NCBI RefSeq assembly: GCF_037893015.1
Contig: NC_133666.1
Span: 3,842,239 to 3,906,238 of the forward strand
Source: Macrotis lagotis
Taxonomy: Eukaryota > Chordata > Mammalia > Peramelemorphia > Peramelidae
Direction of reading: 5' to 3'
Length of the DNA: 64,000 nt
Positions 33,718 to 45,242 of this stretch are shown piece after piece (the stretch's first letter is position 1; each line of letters starts with the position of its first letter). Made by a program: the position numbers and the translations under genes. A model generated the notes under the pieces. It saw nothing but the letters and a program-made list of their open reading frames with translations, did not search any database and was not told the DNA's origin.

Positions 33718-33926
33718 TGGGGGCAGCTAGGTGGCAGAGTGGACAGAGCACTGACCTTGAAGTCAGGATGGGAGGAATTTGAATGCAGCCTCAGACACTT
33801 GCCACTTACTAGCTGCATGACCTTAGGCAAGTCACTTCACCCTGATGGACTTGCATCCAGGGCCATGTCCAGTCCTCCTGATCCGCATCTGGCCACTGGA
33901 CCCAGATGGCTCTGGAGGAGAAATAT
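33718..33926 (+). mobile_element. CORE-SINE, L2/L3-tail type, 3' truncated
   Basis: Head 'gggggcagctaggtggcaga', CORE 'cagacacttgccacttacta', then 'ggccactggacccagatggc'. It lacks the last part of the tail. A duplicated 'tttttgttttaactctattt' unit follows (33930-34000). Confidence 0.85.
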
Positions 33927-34234
33927 TTTCTGTCTTTTTGTTTTAACTCTATTTAACTCTATTTTTGTTTTTGTTTTAACTCTATTTAACTCTATTTTTA
34001 AGGTTTACAGGTTTTAGGGTTGATATTACTACTTGAAGGCTAACCACCTTCTTTTATAAAGGAGGAAACTGAGGGCTGCTAGGGACAGTATGGAAGATAT
34101 GAGGAAGACATGAGTTCCCAATGGGTAGTAAGCATCAGAGACAGGATTTTAAGCAAGACCTGGAATAATTTCCTTTTCCACTATACCAGCCAGCCTTCCA
34201 TACGTGAGAGGGCATACAAGCAAGAGTAAAGTCA

Positions 34235-34410
34235 ATAAAATCCCAACCTCCATTTATTGAGCACTCCAAAGTTTATATATTGCTCTCCTCACCACAGATA
34301 TGTGAGGTAGATAAGGCAAGTATTATCATTCCCATTTTATAGATCAGGGCAATCTAGACTTGGAGAGGTATGTGACTAATACAAGGTCACATGACTAGTG
34401 TCTGAGCTAG
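34235..34410 (-). mobile_element. MIR-type ancient SINE
   Basis: Worn inverted copy: 'cctccatttattgagcactc', 'gtattatcattcccatttta', 'acaaggtcacatgactagtg'. Confidence 0.65.
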
Positions 34411-34454
34411 TCCACTACTTGTTTTACTACTTGTTCTTCCTTTCAGCAGCAATG

Positions 34455-34665
34455 ACAACAAAGAAGGAGCTGACATTTATATTGTACTTTGAGATTTTCA
34501 AAAGCTGCTTTGGTCCTCACAATAAACCTGTGAGGGGCTACTTACCTGCTAATGCAAGTGTTATTTCCATTTTACAAATGAAGAAACTGGACCCCAGAGA
34601 GATTATTCACTTTGCTCATGATCACACATCTGGGGAGGGGCAGATGGAGGATTCAAAATTGATGC
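34455..34665 (-). mobile_element. MIR-like ancient SINE
   Basis: Second worn copy: 'ggtcctcacaataaacctgt', 'tttccattttacaaatgaag', 'ctttgctcatgatcacacat'. Confidence 0.55.
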
Positions 34666-34826
34666 CTCTCCTGAATAGGGGTCATAAACTATTTGCATAT
34701 CACATGCAAATAAATATACTTGCTAATGATTATCTCAAAGTGGCATCAGACCATGGGAATAAGGCCAGAGAACTGACATTTCAGAGGTGCTAAGGTTGGT
34801 GAGGAAAGCTCAAAAACAAACCCAAA

Positions 34827-34989
34827 GGGGCAGCTAGGGGGTACAGTGGATAGAGTACCCACCCTGGAGTCAGGAGGACCTGAGTTCAAATCCAGCTCAG
34901 ATGCTTCATAATTGCCTAGCTGTGTGACCTTGGCCAAGTCACTCTTAACTCCATTGCCTTAAATAAATAAAATAACAAAACTATTAAAA
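34827..34989 (+). mobile_element. Short CORE-SINE with 9-bp TSD
   Basis: 'ggggcagctagggggtacag' to 'ccattgccttaaataaataa' and an A-rich tail, flanked by AAACCCAAA (34818-34826 and 34990-34998). Confidence 0.85.
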
Positions 34990-35028
34990 AAACCCAAATT
35001 GCTGATGTCAGGGAGGTGACTCATTCAA

Positions 35029-35346
35029 TAATGATGTTGTCCTTTATTCTAGAAGAAGACTGTGACATCAGGGAGATGAAGCCATGATAAGCATGTGAAT
35101 TGGACTGGAGTGAGGAGGTGCTGGGTAAAGTCACCAGCCTCAGTTTCTCCTCCAGAGCCATCTGGATCCAGTGGCCAGATAGGAATCAGGACGACTGGAG
35201 ATGGCCCTACATTTCAGGCAGTCAGGGTGAAGTGACTTACCCAAGGTCACATGGCTAGTAAGTGTCCAATGTCTGAGGCTAGATTCCAACTCCTGCTTTC
35301 TTGACTCGGAGGTCAGTGCTCTATCCACTGTACCATTTAGCTGTCC
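35029..35346 (-). mobile_element. CORE-SINE with L2/L3-like tail, full length
   Basis: 'tgttgtcctttattctagaa', 'ggatccagtggccagatagg', 'cccaaggtcacatggctagt', 'ctctatccactgtaccattt'. Confidence 0.9.
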
Positions 35347-36400
35347 CATTTACAAGAACTGTGCACTAAGAACAGTTGCTGTAAAATATTCCTCCCCAAA
35401 GCCTGAGGCACACTCTCCCACAAGTACATACTTAATCTTGAGAAGAATGGGTTAAATTTAAATGACAATAGTGGGGCAGAGGTATAGGGTATGTCTATGG
35501 CAAAGGGATTTAACACAACTCCTCTAGCTTTATGGCCTAGAATTCCTTTCTTGAGTCCATTTCTTCTTTGGTGAAAAGGGTTCATACACCTATTCCTATT
35601 CAGGATACAGATCTTTCCACATCTATTGTCTTTGCCCTGTTACTTTGCTCCCAAATGGATGTGTCTCCTTTTCTCCCATTCTCTCTGATCCCAACAGGAT
35701 ACACCTGCTGTTACTGGTTGAATTTCTCTGATAAAATGGTTAATAGTTAAAGGAGGAAGAGTGATGAGAAATAATGAAACTCCTTTCTGCAAGACTGGTT
35801 TCCTTTCATGGGCATAGGTTCAACTTTGGAATTAGTACCTAATAGCACCTTTAGCACCTAAACTTGGAGTCCTCTACCACTAGATGGATCCACTGGAGAA
35901 TACCTTCAGCTATTTAATACACCACTAATAAGCCAACCCAAGATTTGTTTGTTTGGTCAGTCAGCTATTCCCTTAGAAGATTCATACTTATAAAGAGATT
36001 ATAGCACTAGACCATCTTGTTCCTTGCACTTACAAAGGATTACCTTCCTTGAGGAGGAGAGTATGGAGTTCTTCTCTTACATAATGATACTGAATGGACA
36101 TCATATCCTTCCCCCCACTCCCTAGGATGTCTATTATATTCTATCATGTGTAACACTTAATTCTGTATAATAAAATACTAGAATTATTCAAGAATCATGA
36201 AAGCAGAGATCTCCTATTTTCATTTTTATAGACCAAAAGAAACAGGAACAGAACTGAGGCATTGAGCAAAAAGAGGTCAAAGATCTGGTTGGGATTAAAA
36301 AAACCCAAAGCAAACATGAACCTGAACCATCTAGCCTGTTTCACTCGGATCCCAGCATTGGCAAAATTTCTTTGTGTTACCATGATCTTTTAATTTAATT
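35347..36400. other. No gene seen
   Basis: AT-rich sequence with no supportable feature. Confidence 0.4.
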
Positions 36401-36404
36401 TTTT

Positions 36405-36543
36405 TTATTTAAAGTAATGATGTTAAGTGACTTGCCCAAGGTCACACAGCTAGACAATTATGAAGTGTCTGAGGCTGGATTTTGTACTCAGGTCCTCCAG
36501 ACTCCAGGGCTGGTTCTCTGTCCACTTTGGCACCTAGCTGCCA
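36405..36543 (-). mobile_element. Short marsupial CORE-SINE (WSINE1-like)
   Basis: 'taaagtaatgatgttaagtg', 'ccaaggtcacacagctagac', 'caggtcctccagactccagg', 'ttggcacctagctgccat'. Confidence 0.85.
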
Positions 36544-36748
36544 TATTATCATAATCTTTTATTTCATCTTTCTCTCTGTTTTATAAACTCTATCCATGCC
36601 CTTGACTTCAGTGACATAGACATATTTTTGATCTTGTCATTACCCATATGTGTTCCAGTTCCATTTTCAAGAACTTGGAGAATGCTTTTTCAGATCCAAA
36701 CCTGCAATCTATCCTCCTACAAGATGTGGAACAGGGTGGGGGGAGGGG

Positions 36749-36895
36749 GAGAGACAGAGACAGAGAGAGACAGAGAGAGAGAGAGAGAGACAGAGACAGA
36801 CAGACAGACAGAGACAGAGACAAAGACAGAGATAGATAGACAGACAGAGACAAAGAGACAGAGACAAAGAGATAGACAGACAAACACAGAAATAA
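36749..36895. repeat. (GA)n/(GACA)n purine-rich tract
   Basis: About 145 bases of GAGA, GACA and GATA units. All Arg/Asp/Glu- or Ser/Leu-rich open frames across it are artefacts. Confidence 0.95.
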
Positions 36896-36899
36896 TTTA

Positions 36900-37250
36900 A
36901 TGGATTAGTAAATTAGAAACAGAGTCACCTGAAAGGAATTAGAATAAGCCATGAAGCTGCAGGTTCTTAAGAAGCCAAACTGGAGAACCCGCCAATAGCA
37001 AAGTTGTACAAAGGTTCTGAGATGCCTAGGACAACTATGTCAATTTGCTAGATAAGATTCAATGAGAATAAAGGCAACTGGAAGCAGAGAAGTTTAGCAA
37101 CAGAAATTAAATAGCCCAAGGGTCTGGGAAATGATAAATCAATTGAAAGAGAAATCCAAGCCTGGGCCCTGTAGCAGCCACTGTGGCTGCTATACTGTGG
37201 GAAGATGACAGGAAGCGTTTTTTGGAGGAGCCCAGATCCAATCTCCCCCA
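36900..37250 (+). repeat. Unclassified dispersed repeat, copy 2
   Basis: Aligns by eye with 16850-17200: 'acagagtcacctgaaaggaa' against 'acaaagtcacctaaaaagaa', and 'gatgcctaggacaac' against 'ggtgcctaagaaaat'. See copy 1. Confidence 0.5.
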
Positions 37251-37289
37251 TCCACCAGTAGTGTTAAAGGTTCACTGGAATAATGTTAA

Positions 37290-38040
37290 AAAAAAATCAA
37301 AATGAATCTGTCACAGATTCTTCCAAGATGGCTGGATTTGCAAAAACCAAATGAGTCTTGTTGACCCCTCACTGATGTGCTCCTATCTGGGGGGGCACAT
37401 ATTCCCAGTCCCCCCCCCATACACACACTATTGGGGTGGGGGTCATTTAGTGTCTGGCCAGTTTTTGGTCCCCAAACCCCCTTCTCTTCACGTTGGCTAG
37501 GTCCCAGGAGCCATTCTGGTGTGTGTGTGGGTGATAGGGGGTGGTAATGCTCAGGGAAGGACCTTTCTTCTTCAGTATTGGGGTTGGGCTGGGTGGGGAT
37601 TTGGAGAATGAGTAAGTGGGGCTGGAGGGGAAGCTTCAGCTTTGTCACAGGCTGGGGGGGGCAGATGGTAATTCTGCCACGACTGGCTCCCATCTGCTCC
37701 CTGGGACCAGGAACAGTGCCTGGGGTGGGGGGGTGAGGTAGAGGAGTGACCTCGAGCTCTGCCTCAGCCAACTCAGAGGCCTAGTGAGGCCTTGGGGAGC
37801 CCCTTTGCCCACCCAAGTGTGGGCCTCGCTGTGGCCTGAGCCCCAGCCCAGTCCTGTCCCATCTGGGAAGTTTCAGCTCCATGGGTTGCCTCTCCCTGGC
37901 CCCCTCCTCCCCCCAGACAGCCTTGGCCTTGGCCTTGGCCTTCTCACCTGCTGCAGCTAAATGTTATCCCTCTTAGAACTTGGGGGCCCAGAAGTCTCCA
38001 GCACCTCCCTCCCACACACAGGGTTCCCTTCCTCCTTTGT
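37290..38040. other. GC-rich patch with a 161-codon open frame, gene status unknown
   Basis: GC-rich but not very CpG-rich. The minus strand has an open frame 37771-37286 that starts MAEAELEVTPLPHPPTPG and is rich in Pro, with no domain I recognise. GC-rich DNA gives such frames by chance. No promoter or splice partner is visible. A (TTGGCC)n-like mini-tandem lies at 37922-37945. Confidence 0.3.
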
Positions 38041-38044
38041 CTAT

Positions 38045-38335
38045 TGGTTGGGCAACTAGATGGTATTGTAGTTGAGCACTGGTCTTGGAGTCAGGAGGAT
38101 GGGAGTATGAATCTGGCCTTAGACACTTGACACTAGCTGTGTGACCTTAAGCAAGTCACTTAACCCTGATTGCCTCACATCCTAGCCTATCTCCAGTTGT
38201 CCTGATTCCTATCTGGCCACTGGACCCATGTGACTCAGGAGGAGAAAGTGAGGCCAGTGACTTAGCATAGCACCCCCTCACTCCCATCCCATTCATGTGC
38301 TTGTCATGGCATCACCTCTCTGATGTTTGTCCTTG
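38045..38335 (+). mobile_element. CORE-SINE with L2/L3-like tail
   Basis: 'gggcaactagatggtattgt', 'cactagctgtgtgaccttaa', 'tctggccactggacccatgt', 'tgtgcttgtcatggcatcac'; the very end is worn. Confidence 0.85.
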
Positions 38336-39120
38336 CCAGCCTGAAGGTCTGGATTTACTGATTTACTGTTTCTTTAACTTTGAGATCAAAATTAGCCAGG
38401 GGTCCATTGATTAGATACTGCTGTCAACCTTCAAATCAAGGGAGCAGAGAGATCTTGCAGATTTTATTCATATCCCAAGGTGAGCATATTCTCCCCCAAA
38501 TCCCCTGACACCCCATCCCTATTACTCAACCTCCCAAATAAAGAGGGTGGCTGAGCTTTGCCAGAGGGGCTCTTGGGGAGGGGGGAGTGGCTGTAATGTT
38601 GCCAAAGCCCTTTCTCTGTGTGTCTTTTCTTTGTTCTGCTCTTGGCCTGTCACCTGGCAACTGCTCATCAGTTGTGGCTAACCAAGCTCTCTATCTTCTG
38701 GCCCCTCCTCCGGAATGATTGAGGTGGGACTGCCTGTCTGGATGGGTAAAAGGGCAGAGAGCTCCAAGCGTGAGCTTTTGCAATCTCATCTAGCAGGTGA
38801 ATATATTATAAGTAGGATGGATACAGTGGGATTTTACAGAAAGTGGAAGGGGAGAGATGAATGTACACAAGACTGCAAACCAATAACAGAAGGGGGAAGA
38901 TAAGACCACCTGCTAACTGCTTAGAGCAGGGTCTGGGGCTTTTTGCCAGCCTCCCCCAGGAACAATGTCTGGAAGCTCTAGCAGCGTGTTCTTAGTATTG
39001 TGGTGGCAAGAAGCCTCAGGGAGGATTTCTTTCCCTTCATAGGGTTTCATATCGCAGTGGCAGCTAGAAGCCCCAGCCACAAATCCTCAGGTGTATTTTT
39101 AATACATTTAGATGAGGTGC
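38336..39120. other. No gene seen
   Basis: Mixed sequence without a supportable feature. Confidence 0.4.
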
Positions 39121-39129
39121 TCCCAAGTT

Positions 39130-39265
39130 GTTTACTACGTAATTTGATTGCTATTCGATGACATAAATTATTGTTAAAGCTGTTTATATTTTCATCGATG
39201 GTCCATCTTATTCAGAGGGTCTGCCTATGTTTATTAGTTATTTAAGAACAAACATCAAATTTCTT
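39130..39265 (+). repeat. Dispersed repeat shared with 60.9 kb
   Basis: 'gtaatttgattgctattcga', 'cataaattattg' and 'tttattagttatttaagaac' recur in the same order at 60893-61012. The family is unknown; an LTR fragment is one possibility. Confidence 0.45.
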
Positions 39266-39469
39266 TACTACATCAAACCACACATGTATATTTTATTAAA
39301 CATAAAGACTTAGAGAAAAGCAACTTTCTCAAAACAGCTTTCACAAAATAGAGGCTTAAAACAAAATAGAATGAGTTATGCTAGCTTGACATCTTATTGG
39401 TGTAATAAAACTTCTCACTACATTATCACTTATGCTACTTATGCTATTTAGAGAAACTTGTTCCTATTA

Positions 39470-39660
39470 CCTTGTTGTTCAGTTGTGTCTGACTCTTTTG
39501 GACCCCATTTGGGGTTTTCTTGGCAAAGACACTGGAGTGGTTTGACATTTCCTTCTCAGGGCTCATTTTACAGATGAGGCAAACAGGATGAAGTGACTTG
39601 ACTAGGGTCATAAGACTAGTAAGTGTCTTTGGCCAGATTCCTTGCATCCAGGACAGGTTC
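39470..39660 (-). mobile_element. Mar-1-like CORE-SINE
   Basis: 'ttgttcagttgtgtctgact', 'ttttcttggcaaagacactg', 'tttacagatgaggcaaacag', then a worn CORE and head. Confidence 0.8.
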
Positions 39661-39667
39661 TCTAGGG

Positions 39668-39955
39668 ACAACCAGGTCATGCAGAGGCTAGAGCAGCAGC
39701 CGTTGAGTCAGGAAGATTTTTCAAATTTGACCTCACAAACTTTGAGCAAGTCACTTAGCCCCTGATTGATCCAGGGTCATCTCCAATTATCCTGATTTCT
39801 ATCTGGTCACTGGATCCAGATGCTCTGGAGAAGAAAGTGAGGCTGGTGACTTAGCACAGCCCTCCTCACTGATATCCACTTCATGTGCTTGTCATGGCAT
39901 CACCTTCCTGAGGCCATGGTCTTCCTCAACAATGAAGGACAAGCAACAGCTGCCC
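39668..39955 (+). mobile_element. CORE-SINE with L2/L3-like tail
   Basis: Worn head, then 'ctggtcactggatccagatg', 'gtgcttgtcatggcatcacc', 'caatgaaggacaagcaac'. Confidence 0.8.
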
Positions 39956-40800
39956 GATCCTCTTACTAAAACTTATTCTCACTACATTCCACCCTCTGGT
40001 TTCTGGCTATCCCTGAAACCATCTGAAATAATTCATGACCACTTAGGATTACAATTATTGTAAAAATTATTAAAATAATTCAAAGAGCAGTTCCATTCAT
40101 GCAACATTTATGTTAAGTATTAATATTAAATTAATATTAAATTATTAATAATTAAAGTATTGATATTAAATTAAGTATTTAGAATAATTTAGAATAATTA
40201 AAGTATTCATATTAAATTAATATTAAATTAAGTATTTAGAATAAGTGGCACCAACAAGCATTAATATCACACAAAGCATTAAAACATTTCTAAATAAGAT
40301 GTTAATGAAAGATTACAAATCTGATTCTTTTAGCTTTCCCAGGTCTCTAGTGGTGAGAAGTTTTCTGTGGCCCAAACCACTGGCCAACAAAGGACCAGAT
40401 GTTGCTGGATTCTTTACTTTCTTCCCATCCTAATGTATGGTCAACATCTTTTACCTGGCACCAATGATCATCACATTCATTAATATGTCTTTCTGTTTGA
40501 AGAGAGCAACTTAAATCTTTATTTTCCTAACCTCTTGTTGATACCTAAGTAATTTTTGTCAAATCAAAACATTGTATCCCTCCACTTCCAGTGGAATTTC
40601 TAAGAAAGGATGAGTTTGTATGTCTCTGCTTGTGAATTGGAGTTGCAGTGATTCTTTTTTTAGGTGAGTGGGAATCTACAACCATAGAAACTTCCTTCTC
40701 CATTGCTATGAGATCCTCAAATGAAACAAAATTTTCTTATTGCCTTACTACTCCTACTTGTCTCAAAATGTTTGCCCTAAGGGAGCTGGGGAAAATCTTG
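39956..40800. other. No gene seen
   Basis: Includes a very AT-rich run of 'aatattaaatta' units (about 40110-40240). 40240-40800 is undiagnosed and may belong to the retroviral fossil further right. Confidence 0.4.
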
Positions 40801-40805
40801 TGCCT

Positions 40806-41123
40806 TATGATGATGATGATGATGTTTGTCCTTCATTCTCAAAGAAGGCCATGATATCAGGGAAGGTGGATTAGATTTGAGCGAGGGAGGCTGTGCTAAG
40901 GGAGCAGTCTCACTTTCTCCTCCAGAGTCTTCTGGATCAAATGACCAGATAAAAATCAGGACACCTGGCACCTGGCTCTGGATTCAAGGTAGTCAGGGTG
41001 AAGTGATTTGCCCAAGGTCATATAGCTAGTAAGTGTCAAGTGTCTGAGGCAGTATTAGAGCTCCCATCCTCCTGAGTCCAAGTCAGTGCTCTATCCATTG
41101 TACCACCTAGTTAGCTGCCCCAC
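40806..41123 (-). mobile_element. CORE-SINE with L2/L3-like tail ending in (ATG)n
   Basis: 'atgatgatgatgatg' then 'tttgtccttcattctcaaag', 'ggatcaaatgaccagataaa', 'cccaaggtcatatagctagt', 'tgctctatccattgtaccac'. The simple-repeat terminus is as expected for LINE-like 3' ends. Confidence 0.9.
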
Positions 41124-41945
41124 ATGGTGCATATCCTTATAGAGATTGCCTCGAGCTTCATATAATCTGCCCTCGGCAGTAGGTTCTATCATTAGTATGC
41201 ATTGTCGGTCCAGGTCACATCCATTGCCTAGTAAGATATTTTCCTTTGACCAGGCTCCTCCTAAGGATATATTGAAGATTTCTAGTGGTCATGAAACTTA
41301 TCATCTCATTCCATTTGACAAAACTACAACATACAGAATCTTACACCCTTCCCATATTCAAGAATTCTTGATCAACTCTTCTGATTTTTAATGATTTGGA
41401 TGAGATAACTCAGTCTGTTTCAAGGTTGAGAGGATGTCATGAATGATGGCATCAATCTTAGCTAGCTTTGAATATTCTTATTCTTTGGAGTTGTCAGACT
41501 TTATCTGATAGTCTAAGGGCACCCAAGATGTTCAAAGTCATAATGGAAAAATACTCAGGCCTGTGATGCTCAGGAACACTTGGGAGTGGAGAAATGGACC
41601 ATGGAATAGAATCAGATGTGGTTGCAAACTGCAGTAAGTTGATGTCACAAGAGGATGAAGAGGAAGGGGATATATTCAAAGCAGAAAGGTCCTTGGTGTA
41701 TCAACGTTGTAGAACCTCATGGGTTTCCTAAGCTCTCCTCTGAATCCTTTGGTACTGACATCCATGTTTTTGAAGGACCTATGGGATAGTCAGTGACTGA
41801 CTAAGACTTTGACTGATTGATTGGTGGGGTTAAATCACTGGTGTGAAGACAGGGTAGGGGTGGGATGGAGAGGGAGATGAGGGATTGGCTGCTTTGGTAA
41901 GTGGTCAGTTCCTTTGTATTCTAACCTTTTTATGACTTGTGACAT
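41124..41945. other. No gene seen, possible fossil virus sequence
   Basis: AT-rich, no named repeat. It may be an outlying part of the retrovirus-like fossil at 43.1-46.4 kb, but I see no domain. Confidence 0.3.
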
Positions 41946-42157
41946 TATGGAGAGGTAATAGTGGATAGAAAGTTGGCCTTGAGTCAGAAAGACCTGGTTT
42001 CAAGCCCTGACCTGGAAAGATGTTGGAAAGTTACTTAATCCATTAGTAATGAAGCTAAAATCTCTAAGACTGTGACTTGGATGGGGAACAGGGAAGAGGG
42101 ACTCAGGTAACAAATACTCTGATAATAAGAACAACTGTATGTATTTGTTATATAACT

Positions 42158-42420
42158 GTTATGTTATTGTTTAGTCATTTCAGTCGGGTTTGACTCTTCC
42201 TGACCCCATTTGGGGTTTTCTTGGCAAAGATAATAGAGTGCTTTGTCTTTGCCTTCTCCAGCTCACTTTACAGATGAGGAAACTGAGGCAAACATGGTGA
42301 AGTGAGTTGCCCAGGGTTACACAGCTAGTAAGTGTCTGATGCCAGATTTTTGAATTCCTGTATATGAGTCTTCCTGACTCTAGGCCTGGCAATCCATCTA
42401 CTTCACCACTTAGCTACCCA
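42158..42420 (-). mobile_element. Mar-1-like CORE-SINE, first of two in tandem
   Basis: 'ttgtttagtcatttcagtcg', 'ttttcttggcaaagataata', 'ctttacagatgaggaaactg', 'ccagggttacacagctagta'. Confidence 0.85.
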
Positions 42421-42435
42421 AGGGCTTCTTCTTTT

Positions 42436-42690
42436 TCTTTGTTGTTGTTGTTGTTTAATTCAGTTCAGTCATATCTCATCCCTTGAGGCCTTATCTGGGT
42501 TTTTTTGGTAAAGACGCTGGATGGTTTGCAATTTCCTTCTTCAGCTCATTTGACGGATGAGGAACTGAGGCAAACAGGAGGAAGTGACTTTCCCAGGGTC
42601 ACATATCTAGTAAGTATCTGAAGCCAAATTTGAAACCAGATTCTGTTGATTTCAGGCCTGGAACTCTATCTACTATACTACCTTGGTACT
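42436..42690 (-). mobile_element. Mar-1-like CORE-SINE, second of two in tandem
   Basis: (GTT)n then 'ttcagttcagtcatatctca', 'tttggtaaagacgctggatg', 'cccagggtcacatatctagt'. Same orientation as its neighbour, 15 bases apart. Confidence 0.85.
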
Positions 42691-42915
42691 GTTTACTCTC
42701 CTTCAAATCAACAGAGGATGGAGCTATTATTTAAACTCATCTACTAGTGCAGGAAAGTTGCTCCTAGGTCTATTATTTAGATTTTTTTTTTGTTTTACCA
42801 CTGTTCTAACATTTGCTTTCCAAGCCATGACCTTTGTTTCCTCTAAGAGTTTTTTATGTCTTTAGATTTCCAATTAAATGTTTCCATCAGGCTTGAAGTT
42901 TTGAAATTATAAACT

Positions 42916-43057
42916 AGGGGGCAGCTAGGTGGCACAATGGAGAGAACACTGACTCTGAGGTCAGGAGGACCTGAGTTCAAATTTGGCCTCTGACACTTAA
43001 TAATTACCTAGCTGTATGACTTTGGACAAGTCACTTAAGCCCATTGCCCTGAAAAAA
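42916..43057 (+). mobile_element. Short CORE-SINE with perfect 12-bp TSD
   Basis: 'aggggggcagctaggtggca' to 'cccattgccctgaaaaaa'. AAATTATAAACT flanks it at 42904-42915 and 43058-43069. Confidence 0.95.
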
Positions 43058-43478
43058 AAATTATAAACTGGGTGAAAATTCCACATGATTACTTAGCCCA
43101 GTTTTTAACTTTGTGGGGGGTAGGGTATGAAGTATGGTTGAGAAAACTACCAAATTTTTTCTACTCTAAAGACAACTAGGGACCAAATATTTTATGGCCC
43201 CATCTCAAACCAAAGCTGACATATTTTTCAAAATGTTTGTGTCGAATCTAGTAAGCATAATTTAAATGATTTCAAATATGAGAGAGCTTCAAAATTTGCA
43301 AGTTTGAGCAGTGGTGTCAAACTCAAAGAGAAATAGCTTCTTGACAAGTTAGTACCATCTATATTATATTTTATGTCCTTTGTTAAACATTTTCCAATTA
43401 CATTTAAATTTGCTACACTGGACAGCTTTGAAACAAGTGCAGCAATCCTGATGCATTCTTTATTGGAAAGAAATTCTT

Positions 43479-43615
43479 TGGGGGCAACTAAGTGGATAGA
43501 GCACCAACCCTGGAGTCAGGAGAACCTGAGTTCAAATCTTGCTTCAGATACTTCATAATGACCTAGCTGTGTGACATTGGATAAGTCACTTAACTACATT
43601 GCCTTGCAAAAACCA
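43479..43615 (+). mobile_element. Short CORE-SINE (WSINE1-like)
   Basis: 'gggggcaactaagtggatag', 'gagaacctgagttcaaatct', 'cattgccttgcaaaaaccaa'. The head has a small deletion. Confidence 0.85.
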
Positions 43616-44305
43616 AAACCAAAAATAATAGTTTAGGATTTCCCTGTTTGAAGGAAGTTCTTGGATTTATCTCCTGTGATATAATAACATTTACCCTCTT
43701 GTACATTATGGTTTTGGAAACAGGAAAACATTACTTTTTGCATATTCTCCATTACTCTTCCTATTGCTTGTAAGTCTGGTGTGTAGTATTTTACTTAGTA
43801 TATACTTAACGTAGTATATACTTTCTGTACACTGAAGCAACAGTCTTGAAAAAGATTAGGTGATTTTGAGGAACAACAGCCACAACCCATTTATTTATCA
43901 CGATCAAGGAATAATCTACTAGATCTGTTATTTCCTTAATATGGTTATTTCCTCCAAAGAAACATTGTAAAGTATTTTAAATAAAATAAAATAAACATAT
44001 GTAAACTATTTCTGCTGATCTTGTAACTGCTGTTTATATCCTATCATAAATCCATCATACAGGGCCAATCCAATATGCTGGAGACATTTATTAAATTCAT
44101 TTAACTGATATGGATACCAATGGAGTATGTGGACTATGTCCTTGTTTTTCATCACTCTATTTTGGGAGGTCCCCTTTCATTATTTTTGGATTTCCTTGAA
44201 GCGTCACACCTATTGGTGTGCTAGCATCAGTCCTAAAATGAAGAATACGATTTCTCCAGATATCAAATTGTCCCATTAGTTTATGAGCTTCCTTCTTATA
44301 CTTTA

Positions 44306-44395
44306 ATTTTGTTTGTTTTCCTTTGTGCAAGACAATGGGGCTAAGTGACTTGCCCAGGGTCGCACAACTAGGTAATTATTAAGTATCTGAGACCA
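44306..44395 (-). mobile_element. Truncated short SINE with 12-bp TSD
   Basis: Only the 3' part and CORE are present, with no tRNA head. TCTTATACTTTA stands on both sides (44294-44305 and 44396-44407), so it inserted as a 5'-truncated copy and did not decay afterwards. Confidence 0.9.
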
Positions 44396-45117
44396 TCTTA
44401 TACTTTAGGAAGAAAGATTCTTTAAGGCTATAAACTATTTTCTACAACTGGTTGAGAAATTGACACTCCTTCTGATATCTAAATCATCTTTAGAAGTTTT
44501 TTTTTGATGATTGTCTTCTTTGCACCTTTTGTGAAACAACTGTTGTCCATTATCAATACCTCTACTCTTTCTTATCATGTCTTTTGTCTAATTAATCATT
44601 TATGTAATGCTGTATCAGAAAAGTACCTGTATTCATTTTGTCCATATCTGGTCTACATCAATTATGGCATAGTACTGAGCTATTAACATATCCTTATAAC
44701 AATCTACAGACTCTATACAACACCCCTGCCATGTGAAAGCAAATTGTTACTGACTTTCTTCAGCCATAAGTATCGCAAAAAATATAACTTAAATCAATAA
44801 CTAAAATTTGATGTCCTTTTGCATCCTTTAACTTCATCATTCATTTCTAAAATATTTTAGATGGGTTCCCTTAATAGACTTTGTCTAAAAATTAATATAT
44901 AAAGTTCCACTCACCATTTGCCTTTTTCACTGGCTAAATTGGAAAGTTATATGGAATAGCTGTTTTCCTAATTTTTCTTTCCTGTTCTAGATGCTTTCAA
45001 ATTACAGTGATTTATTTTTATCTACCCTGGATTCTGTACTGGGGGTATTTACAGTTCCTTTTGGGGTGGACAAATACTACTTAATCCCATAAACCAAACC
45101 TTCTGTATTACTTCTTT

Positions 45118-45242
45118 TATTGTTTTATTTTTTGCAAGGCAATGGGGTTAAGTGACTTGCTCAAGATCACACTGGTAATTATTAAGTGTCTGAGGTCAGA
45201 TTTGAACTCAAGTCCTCCTGACTCCAGGGCCAGTGCTCTTCT
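45118..45242 (-). mobile_element. Short CORE-SINE (WSINE1-like)
   Basis: 'gcaaggcaatggggttaagt', 'gctcaagatcacactggtaa', 'caagtcctcctgactccagg'. The very head is missing. Confidence 0.85.

Noticed and set aside
36608-36900. Ser/Leu-rich and Arg/Asp/Glu-rich frames
   Set aside because: Produced by the (GA)n/(GACA)n tract.
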